Part shown: positions 6,617-18,600 of the stretch, piece after piece
Layout of the letters: the number at the start of each line of letters is the position of its first letter
Numbering within the stretch: position 1 is the first letter of the stretch
IMG/VR virus record: IMGVR_UViG_3300030333_005390
Coordinates: 1-30,377 of that record
DNA: 30,377 nucleotides
Strand: one strand, 5' to 3'
Origin: a virus
Translations under genes and position numbers: made by a program
The notes under the pieces: model-generated
What the model saw: the letters and a program-made list of their open reading frames with translations, nothing else
Told to the model about the DNA's origin: nothing
Database searches by the model: none

Positions 6617-9600
6617 TTAGATGTCATCGAAGATGAGATTTGGTGTGAAGTTGCTGATTACAGTAGCACCAGTCTGGACACTCAATACAGCAGAGAGTGA
6701 GTAAACTGGGGTTGCACCAGCAGCAGTGATTGCGACTCTATATTCGTCACCATCGTCTGCCTGTACTGTGTTATTTGTTGTATGGGTTGCTGTGTTAGCA
6801 CCAATGATGTTGCTCCATGTTTGAGTACCATACTCTTTCTTCTGCCACTGATAATTCATTGTTTGATCATTAGTTACAGTGGAGACAACTGTGAATGCAG
6901 CAGTCTGACCTTGGTTAACAGTTACGTTAACTGGATCCAGAGTAATTGCGATTGTACCAGCATCAACACCAGCACCACCACCTGTGTATTCTGATCCTTC
7001 GCCTGCGAGGACATCAAATCCACCGTTAATTGGACCACCTGTAGGAGGTGTAAAGTCATCAGGTACTTCATTATCAACTAAGACTGTTGGTTGTGAATAA
7101 CCAATACCAGATGTCTTAACATCGATTCTAGTAATACCCATCAATGCCTTGATACGAGCATCAAATCCAGAAGAAGAAATAACATCAACATTTGGACGGT
7201 CAGTATAACCATCGCCTGGGTTTGTTAGGACTGCATTTGTTATCTTACCAGAAGTAATGTCTGCAATAGCAGCAGCATTTCTACCCTTAACAGATCCAGT
7301 GTATTCAAACGTAATTAAGGAGTTGGAAGACTCAATTAGAGCAACCTCTCTTGGGAATTCTTCACCCTCAATGTCTAGTCTGTCACCAGCTTCAACTGGT
7401 GGTACAACTGTTGCAGCAATAACGTCTGCGTCAGATCCAATGTATGAGAAACCAACGAAGGTTGATCCCGCACGTGGGACTTCAGCGAAGATGATACGTG
7501 ATCCAACGATCTCATATGCAACTCCTGGTTCCTGAATAATACCATTAAGTGAAACAATGATGTTATTCTCAGGACGTATGACGTTAGAAGAAACACCTTC
7601 AGTTAGAGTCAAGGAGTAGAATAATCCAGATCTCTTAAGGTTGAAGGAAGATCTCAATGAGTCAAACTCGAAGGAGATATCATCTAACTGACGTAACTTA
7701 CCAACATAGTATCCGATAAATTCAGATCCGATTTCAGGTGCTTCAGCAAACTGAATCTTGTCAGAGAATGCAACGTAAGAAAGGTTACCACCTGGAGGTT
7801 GTAGGATACCATTAACAAATACAAGTAAGTGACCAGCAGGATCAGGGAAGTATGCTTCACCATTAGAAATCGTGAGATCGAAGTTAGTCTGGACTCCATC
7901 AAATCCTCTGAAGTAACGATCAACTCTACCCTCAAGTGTGCGAGCAGAAGAAACACCACCACCCCATCCGAAGTCAGATTTAAGTGACATGTTATCAACG
8001 AATACTCCATTAGCTGCTTCTACCCAGATAGTAGCAGTAATACCTTGTTGCTCAATTGCAACAACCTTAGCATAAGATTGATAATCTGTTGCAGTGTAGT
8101 TAGATACTGCTGCATATATGGTTGGGAAGTTAGATCCAATTTCAATCTTACCAATATGGTTTCCAGCAAATACCAAATCAGTTAGAGGAGCACCATCACC
8201 AACAGGGTTGATATTAGCGATCCAAAGTTTGTGTGTTTGTGGTGGAGTTGCTGATAGATCTTCTTCCTGATACTTAGTAACAACAGCAGTGAATCCAGGA
8301 TTCTTCTGTACGGTACCTTGTAGGAGTGATACTTCATCACCAACATTGAATGTATCAGATATACCAGTGTCAATGATTGCAACACCTAGATCTAATTCTA
8401 GAGTTTGTATTCCATGTAGATACTGATTCAATTGAATCTGTTGTCCAGTAATACCCTTAACTTCTAAGATGTAATCAGTGATACTACCGTAAATTATATC
8501 TCCAGGTATCCACTCAGTTTCAATAGTTTCAACATCAATTGAAATTCTACCACCTTCATTATTGGTTAGTGATCCAGACTTACTTACATAGTTGTCCATG
8601 TAACCTTCTAAGGATCCAACCTTACTGAAGAACCAGTCACCTGTAGCAAATGATCCTTTACTTACATTAATGAGGAATCTATCAGATGGAGCACCAACTG
8701 TATGAATTGCATTACTATCTTGACCTACGATCTCATTAGTATCAGCGATTGTACCAGAAATAGTCTCTAACTTAACAAATGATATACCTGTTTCATCTTG
8801 TGGGGTTGTAGTCTGTAGGACATAACCAGTATTTGCTGGAGCACCATTAACAACAACTTGCTCACCATTAACGAATTGATCATATGTGCCAGGAGTTGTT
8901 TCATTAGCAACAGTTGGATAATGAGTATAGATCTTATAGACCTCACCTTCAGTTGCTAGGACATTACCAATCTCAGCGTTAGCATTTGATGAAGATCCGA
9001 AGATAACATCAGCAGCATTAAATCCACCTTGTATTGGAGTCTCAGAAGTATATGTTGGGAATGACTCAGCAGTTCTAGTAATACCACTTCTTCTTTCAAC
9101 AGCAAAGATATGACTTCCAGTATTAGAAGTATCTACCTGTAGTAATCTAAATCTTCCATCATGGATATAAGAAGCACCAATTTCAAACCACTCAGCAGTA
9201 GCAGTTAAGCAATAGAAGTATTCTTGATTAGCTAAACCACTTAGAGAAGGTTGAGATGCAGGAATATACTTAAGGATATCACCACGACGGAACTGGTTTC
9301 CACGCTCAATTCTAATTCTATATTCTGCACGATCAAATCCTACATCAATTTCAGGTGTAAGACTTACCAATTCAGGATCAGTGTTGTAATCAACACCCAT
9401 CTCATACTTAGTAACTCTATTTGTGCAGTCTGTATTTGGTACGAATGTTACTCTTGCTTCAGTTGGGAATTGTGACATTTCCAAAGCATACTCAATTGGG
9501 TTGAGTGAAGAGTCAATCATAAATTCAACTGCTTCTTGATTCCACTCAAGTCTGTTTTCTGGTTGATATACAATGTAACTATTCCATCCAGCATCACTAC

Positions 9601-12600
9601 CTACAAGATACATTACACTCTTGATGTATTCACGTATCTTAGCTAAGCAGTATAATAAATGAGTCCTAGTTACATTAGTAAATGCTATGAAGTTACCCTC
9701 ACCATCAAACCAATTTTGTGCAAGTCTAAATGATCCAGCATTACCACCAGTTACTAAGTCATAACGTACTGCCTTAAGAAGATCAGTAGCAAAATCGATA
9801 GTAAGATTAGTAGTTGGATAACTTGTTTGAGTTTCGGTAAATGCTCTCTCAGAAATTGCTTGCTGATTAAAGAGAATCATATTAGCAATAGTCTTGCTGT
9901 TTGTTTCTCCAGCACCAAGAGTGTCAGTCATTATATCGAATAATGTATCAATTGCTGACGTTACATTGTAGCAAGTACCTTCTTGATAACTTGTATTAAA
10001 GTTATATGGGAATGTCTGAGTTATAGAAGCAGTATGATCAGTATTGCTATTCTTAGCTTTACTGATTGTCTCTATAAGAATATCAGATAGTGTAGCAATA
10101 GCAGCAGCAGTCTCTTGACATGTCTGATTCCATGTACCTTGATCATCTTGACCACCATTAGAAGAATCATAAGTGATTGATAGATCTCTTACAACGACCT
10201 CTGGTGTGTACTTAACGGGCCAACAGATAGGCATCTCATATCCTCTATTTGCCACGTTATTAGGATTAGTAATAGCATCCGTTACTAGACTCATTAAGGA
10301 TGTAATATCATTCTCTACCTCAGCACCTTCTGTACCAGTGTAAGCAATGTCAACTCTACGTGCTCTCCAGTATTCAAGATCAGTTCTTACAGGCCATGCC
10401 CATGATGTTACTGACTGGACAGGTAATATCTTACCGTCAGCAAAGTCTGTTACACGAGGATATGTGTGGTTAGTAGCATTAGCATCCTGACTACATGTGA
10501 ATGTTAGTGAATTACTATCAATCGTTACAGCATCATCTGTGCGTAATGAGTGACCAGCAACAGTTAATGTTAGTTGACCTGTAGTAGGCTCATAGTATGC
10601 ATCTGTAGGAGTTAATGTTGAACCATCGTTGACATTAGTAATACAGTTGGATAGAGCAGATACGAAGTTATGCTTATAATTACCACCCTGTATTAGAGCA
10701 CCTGTATTAGCATTAACAAATGTATGCTGATAAGTGTCACCCGCAGGAGATACACCTACGTTAATTCTTATCTTACCATTTTGTATCTTAAGTCCTCTTT
10801 CAATACCAGATACAAATGTATGAGTGCCTAGGAATGTTGATGGGACACCTTTCAGTACTTGTACGTCGAAGTTATCACCATCTACATTAGATACTGCTAA
10901 CCATTCATTACTTGCATGATCTGTAGGTCTTGGATATAAATGAGTAGTCCTATCATCATCAAGATCACATGTAAATCCTAGTGAATAATCCTTAATGTAA
11001 ACATAATCATTTGCCTTCCATATAGCACCATCTTTAGCAGATACGAATATATGTTGATAATTACCACCACCAATAACAGCACCAGGTAATGCACTAACGA
11101 ATGTATGATCGTATAGATCAGCAGTAGTCTGAGCGATATTTACATCGACTGTAATCTTACCACTCTGTCTGTGTAGAGAGTTATTCTTAAATCTCTCGAA
11201 TGTATGAGTATGGTTACCACCAGCAGTGATAGCACCTGATGTAGCAGAAGCAAATCTGTGTGTATAGTTACCAGCAACAGTAGATCCTACGTTAACTGTA
11301 ATTGTAGAATTTTTCTTCTCTAATCCTTCAGAAACAGCACTTACGAATGAGTGGTTATATTGACCACCACCTCTGATTGTACCTCTGATAACTGCACCAG
11401 TTGCAATAGATGCAATCTGATGAGTTGTAGTATTAGAAGAAACTCCTACGTTAACATCGAATGTATTTGTTTGCTTATTAGAGATTGTTAACCAATCACC
11501 AGCAGCTGGATCTTCTGCTCTTGGATAAGCATGATCAGTCTGGAAATTATCTTCTTGACACTGGAATACAAATGCTCCATTCTTAAGTTGTACCTTATCT
11601 CCATTCTCGAATGGGTGACCATTAAGAGTTATTGTTAATATACCTGTTCCTGGGACATAAGATGCAGTTGATGGAGTGAATGCATTTTCAGATCTTACGA
11701 ATTGGTGAAGTGTAGTATTACTTGACTTACCAACATGTACTGTAATTGTATTAGCAGTAGCAGCAAGAATAGGGACAGACTCATCATAGAATGGATCATC
11801 AGCAGTAGCACCACCGTTACCATTAGCACGAGGATACTTATGCTCACTACCAAAGTTATCAGCTAAGCACTTGAATACTAGTGACTCTTCCTCAATGTAT
11901 ACTGCTTCATGTGCATACTTAAGTCCATTAGTAACAGCAGACACAAATGTGTGCGGTGAAGTTACAGACTGAGGTGCAGATGCTAAGACCATTACATCAA
12001 ATGTATCAGTAGTAATGTTAGTTACTTCTAACCACTTATCACTTGGGTAATCAGTAGATCTTGGATATACATGATTGTCTGTAGGATTATCAGCATTAGC
12101 AATACCAACTTGGACATCAATCGTAGTCGCAGTTGGATTTAATACTGCAAGTTGTTGACCAGATGCAGGGTCAGTAGCACGTGGATATGCGTGGTTGGTT
12201 GCATTATTGTCAGCATCACAAGTGAAGGTTACACCACCATTAGCAATGGTAACTGTATCAGAAGTTGTTAAACTGTGTGATCCAATTTCCAAGGTCATCA
12301 CACCTGTAGTTGGATTGTAAGTTGTACCAATTGCAGCAGTGTATGTGCTACTACCATCGTTAATAGCATTATTAACACCACTTACGAATGCGTGAGTACC
12401 AGTAGATGCAGAGCAGTTGAAGGTTATGGATCCATCGTCAAACTTAACTCTATCACCAATCACAAATCCGTGATCAGGGACAGTAGCTGTTAATATACCA
12501 GTTGTAGGATTATAAGCAGCATCAGTAATTGTAGTGCTACCTCCACCCTTAAAGTTGTGACTACCAATTGTTAACACCATATCACCTGTAGTAGGCTCAT

Positions 12601-15600
12601 ATGTTGCAGCAGAAACTAGGTAGTTAGCACGAGGTGTTGTACCAACATTAACATCAAAATTATTACCAGAAACATTAGAAACTTCTAACCACTTATGAGA
12701 AGCAGGGTCTGTTACTCTTGGATAAGAATGATTAGTTGCATTATTATCCATGTCACAAGTCATGACTAATGAATTGTCAGCAATTCTTACATGCTCACCA
12801 TTAGAGAATGGGTTGTTAGCAACCGTTAGTGTTAATATACCAGTAGCAGCATTATATGCAGCACCAGTTGCTGTATACTTAGCATGACCTACTGCCTTAA
12901 TTTCAATAGCATGATCGTATGCTCTATCTCTCTTAGCAGAAAGACCATTAGAAGCGAATGATTGGAAACTATGAGTAAATGATCCACCAGCTCTGATTGA
13001 TCCTCTCTTAACAGAATGCTTCTTCGCTCTCTTAAATGTATGAGCAGAAGTATTAGTTGAAGGTGCAGAATCTAATACCTGTACCTGGAATGTATCATCA
13101 GTTCTATTCTGAATAGTTAACCACTTATTACTTGCAGGATCACCATGTCTAGGATAAGCATGCTCAGTAGCATTATCATCTTTATTACATGTGAAGATTA
13201 ATGAATTATCTTCAATCATGATCTGCTCACCATTGATCATTCCATGACCAACGATAGTTATTGTCATTAGACCTGAAGCAGGACTATAAGTCACATTAGT
13301 AGGTGTCTTACCTACAGCAGGTTTAAAGATGTGAGCATGGTTAGATGCACCAGAAGGTGATGGGTTAACATTAACTGTTATAGTACTATCAGTTACAGCA
13401 ATTACATCAACAGCATCAGCATATGCAGGATCGTCACCAGATGCACCACCAGTACCATTAGGACGTGGATAGAAGTGATCACTACCATGACCATCTTGTG
13501 CACAAGTGAAGCACATTGATTCACGGTTAATGTAAACACTATGTGCAGTTGTAATACCGTGGTCAGGACCAACAGTAATTACCATGTTACCGTTAGAAGC
13601 GTTATACTCTACATTCTGAGGATCGAAACTCTTAAACTCAGACTTACCAACGAAGATCTTGTATGTGTTAGCATCGATGTACTCAATAGGCTTCCACTTA
13701 CCACTAATAGGATCAGAAGATCTAGGATAAGTCTTGTCATTGGTACTTCCATCCATTGCACAACGCAAGGTTATTGCATTGTCATCAATCTTAACAAGAG
13801 ATCCTGTATCTAATCCATGACCATTGGAAGTGATTGTTAAATAACCTGTTGCTCCATCATAGTCAGCACCTGTTGGAGTGAAGGTATCAATTATATTTCT
13901 TGGATATGCATTGGTAGATGAATAACCATCCTGATCACATTCTAAGGTGATGCCACCTGTAGCAATCTGGACACTTTGTCCAACTTTAAGATCGTGCTCA
14001 CCAATAGTGATTTCCATATCACCTGTTGTTGGTGTGTAATCAACATCTGTAGGTGTGTAACTAACAGCAGCAGTTGTACCAACATCAATATCAAAACCAT
14101 TTTGAGATACATTAGAAATTTGTATCCACTTACCACTGATAGGATCAGTTCCTCTAGGATATGCGTGAGTGCTGGAATCATTATCCATATCACAAGACAT
14201 ATCTAATGCATAATCTTCAATCCTGATATAGTCTCCATTAGAGAATCCATGATTGTTTAGTGTCATTGCTAACACACCTGTTGATGGTGTGTAGGTAGCA
14301 CCTGTTGGTGTCCATCTTGTTACACCGTCATCAATAATTCTAAGTGAGTTATTATATGCAGGATCAGATACACGAGGATAAGTATGCTCAGTGGAGTTAC
14401 CATCTTTAGAGCATGTAAATGTTAATGCATCAGCAGCAATCTTAATACTATCATTACCCTTCATCAAGGTAGCAACTGTAATACTGTTAGGTACTGCAGA
14501 TACAAATGCGTGAGTAGTTTGGTTTGTAGATGGTATGTTGAATAATACTTGTACGTCGAATGTGTCCTTAGTGACATTCTTAACTGTCATCCACTCATCA
14601 CTATATGGGTCAGATGCCCTAGGATAAGCATGATTAGTTTGATCACTATCTTGGTCACATGTGAATGTTACGAATCCATCTTGTACCTTAATTCTTCCTC
14701 CATTCTTAAGACCATGATCAGCAACAGTCAATGTCATGATACCTGTTGTAGGATCATATGCAGCATTGGTTGGTGTTAGTTGTGCAGGAGCAATAAACTT
14801 ATGAGTATAGTTACCACCAGTTGCAACTGTTGCTCTGATAATAGCACCATTAAGAGCACTTACAAATGTATGAAGAGTTACGTTAGTAGATGGTGTCTCA
14901 TCAAGTACCTTAACATCAAAGGTATCATCAGTTACGTTATGAATTGTTAACCACTTATCATATACTGGATCACCGTTTCTTGGATAAGAATGATTAGTTT
15001 GATTACTATCCTGTAAGCATGTGAATACAAGTGAGTTAGTACCAATCTTGATACTCTCTCCTTCCATAAATCCATGATCAGGAACTGTAACAGTCATCCA
15101 ACCTGTTGTTGGATTATAGTTAACATCTGTTGGTGTAACTGCTTGAGTTGATGGGACAAATGTATGTGTATATGTGCCACCACCGATTATTGCATTAGAA
15201 GAAGCACTCTGGAATGAATGAGTTGTTGGGTTTGTAATTTGACCATTACCAACATCTAATGTGATTGTACCAGTTTGTCTCTTAAGACTATTATTAGCAA
15301 ATGATACGAAAGTATGATCGTAAACATCATTAATACCAGACTTACCTACATGGACATCAAAGGAGATATTAGATACATTAGAAATAGGTAACCATTGACC
15401 ATATGTAGGATCTGTTACTCTAGGATATGTGTGGTTAGTAGCATTGTTATCCTTAGTGCATTGGAATGTAATTGCATCCTTATCAATCATTACAAAGTCT
15501 TTTGCTCTATGGAATGAGTTAGAAGCAATACTATTAACAACATGAGTTGTTGTATTAGAGATTGCTGCATTACCATAAAGGTTACCAACTTGTAGATCAA

Positions 15601-18600
15601 ATGTTGTGCTACCTACATTAAATGCCTTCAACCACTTACCACTAACAGGGTCAGTAGGTCTTGGATAATTATGGTCAGTTGCTTGACTATCCTCATCACA
15701 TCTCATTGTTAGAGCACCATCATCAATAAGGATCATGTCACCATTCTTGATGTTATGTCCTGATAGAGTAGTTCTTAAAATACCAGTGCTAGGATCGAAT
15801 ATAGCAGATGTTGGAGTATAAACTTGAGGAGCAGTAAAACTATTACTCATAGTAATAGTCATCGTACCAGCAGTAGGATTGTAAGATGCGTTTGTAGGAC
15901 TATGAGTTGTCTTACCTAATTCATAGATAGGAATATTTGTATCATAGAAATGATCCTTCTTATGAGTAATGCAGTTTGATGAAGCACCTACAAATGAATG
16001 TATTGTAGTATTGGTAGATGGAATAACATCTAATACTTCAACACTAAATTCATTTCCACTTACATCATGAATCATTACCCACTTACCAGCAACAGGATCT
16101 GATGCTCTTGGATAGGTATGATTAGTTGCATCGTTATCTTTCTTACATGTGAATGTTAAAGAATCAGTTGCTATCTTAATGTATGAATATGGTAAGAATC
16201 CATGATTAGGAACTGTAAACTTAAGATGTCCAATATTAGGATCGTAAGTTACATCAGTTGGTGTATGAGTTGTAACAGCAGATCTTGGATAAGTATGATC
16301 ACTTGATTGACCATCAGCATCACAACGGAATGTTAATGAATCAGGTGCAAGTCTGATGCTATCACCAGCATGACGTAAACAATCAACAGCAGAAGTTGAG
16401 TAAGTATGATCGTAAATACCACCACTTATAATCTGTGCTCTAGTAATACTATTCGCAACAGCACTTACGAATAAATGTGTTGATGTATTACTCTGAGGAA
16501 TGATTGTATTAACCTTAACATCAAATGTATCAACATCTACGTTCTCAACTTTCAACCAAGATCCAGATGCAGGATCACCAGGACGAGGATATGTATGTGT
16601 TGATCCATGATCGTCTAATGCACATGTTAATGTTAATGCATTATCAGCAATCTTGATCATGTCACCATTTTCAAAACCATGACCATTGATGGTCACAGTC
16701 ATCATACCTGTTGTTGGATTATGATTAATATTTGTTGGAGTATAACCTGTGTTAGGAATGTAAATATGCTGACTCTGATCAGAGATAGCACCATTAGCAA
16801 CATTAACAGTTATTGTTCCATCCTTCTTAGTAATACCATTTGCCATAGCAGTCTGGAAGACATGCGTTGTGGTATTTGTTGAAGGAGCATATGATAATAC
16901 TTGTACGTCAAATGTATTAGCAGTTAAGTTACTACCCAATACACGTTGCCATCTATTTGCATATGGATCTGTTGCTCTAGGATATGTGTGATCAGATGAT
17001 TGACCATCTTCATCACAACGGAATGTTAGAGAATCTAATTTAAACTTAACTGAATCACCTTCTTGTAAACCATGATTCACACTTGTAGTGATCGTCATGA
17101 TACCTGTTGTAGGATTATATGATGTACCAGCAGTTGCAGTTAATGGAGTACCATCATATAGTATAGGAAGAGGTTTGTTATAGAATGGGTCATTACCATT
17201 AGATCTTGGATAAGCATGTGTGCTGTTATGAGCATCTAAGAAACATGTAAAGACTATAGATTCTTTTGCTAATCTTATACTGTTACCAGCTCTTAGATCA
17301 TGATCACCAATGGTCATCTTCATCTCACCTGTTGCAGGTGTAAATTCAGCAGCAGAGATTGTAAATGGAATAGTTGGTGTCTTACCTACATGGACATCGA
17401 ATTGATCCTTAGATACATTACGTACATCCATCCACTTACCACTCATCTGATCAGTTGATCTAGGATAAGCATGAACTGAATTATGGTTGTCCATTGAGCA
17501 AGTAAAACTTACTCCACCATCAGCAATCTTAACGAAGTCTCCTTCACCAAAACCGTGATCAACAATGGTCAATCTCATTAGACCAGTTTGACCATTATAT
17601 GTTGCACCAGAAATACTATGAATTGATGAATCACGGAAACTAAACTTCCTATCTGTGGACAATACTAATTGACCATTATTAGGAGTAAATGTAGCACCAG
17701 TAACGTCATAATTTACAGCAGGTGTCATACCAACATTGACAGTTACAGTATCAGCAGAAACAGCAACAATTGGAATAGGCTCATTATGTACTGGATCCTT
17801 AGATCTAGGATAACTGTGCACGGTGGCATGGTCATCCATATCACATGTAAATGATAATGAGTTTTGTGCTAACTTAAGATTTGTACCAACTGATAGACCA
17901 TGACCAGTGCCAATTGTCATTACTAGAGCACCAGTTGCAGTGTCGAATGTAGCAGCAGTAGGGACAAAACCTTTAATAGGAGATGCACCAACATTAACTG
18001 TAAATGTACCACCAGGAATATCAGACTCAACAACATCTAGCCACTTACGTGTGCAAGGGTCGGAAGATCTTGGATATACATGATTGCTATAATGGTTATC
18101 CATTGAGCAAGTGAATGTCATGGAATTTTCCATGATCTGTATCTGATCTCCTGGAGAAATATTATGTCCAGATACAGTTAGTTTTAATAGTCCTTTATCT
18201 GCTTGATATTCAGCATAAGATGCAACATGAGTGGTAGCACCAACGAAACGATGCTGACCGATATCCATTTCTAATTCACCAGTATTCTGATCGTAAGTAG
18301 CACCAGAAACATCATATTCAACCTTAGGAGTAGATCCTACATTAACAGTAAAGTTATCCTTATTAATAATAGATTCAACTAACAACCACTGATCACCAGC
18401 AGGGTCTTTTTGTCTTGGATATCCATGCTTAGTTGCATGATTATCTTGAGCACATGTGAATACTAAAGATCCATTTTCAATTCTTACTTGATCACCAGTC
18501 TTAAATCCATGATCGTCAACAGTGATTATCAATACACCAGAATCAGGATCATATTGTGAATTCTTTGCAGTATATGTGTTATGAGTTGACATTCCATGAT

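Noticed and set aside
6613-6620. CTAAATAA as promoter of the YHYH gene
   Set aside because: It ends only 4 nt before the ATG, so a transcript started there would begin at or after the start codon. It may be a chance by-product of a TAA stop followed by ATAAGG.
14153-14380. Possible programmed frameshift or split of the giant gene
   Set aside because: Frame is kept at every YPR core I located: all the spacings are divisible by three. No slippery site had to be invoked.
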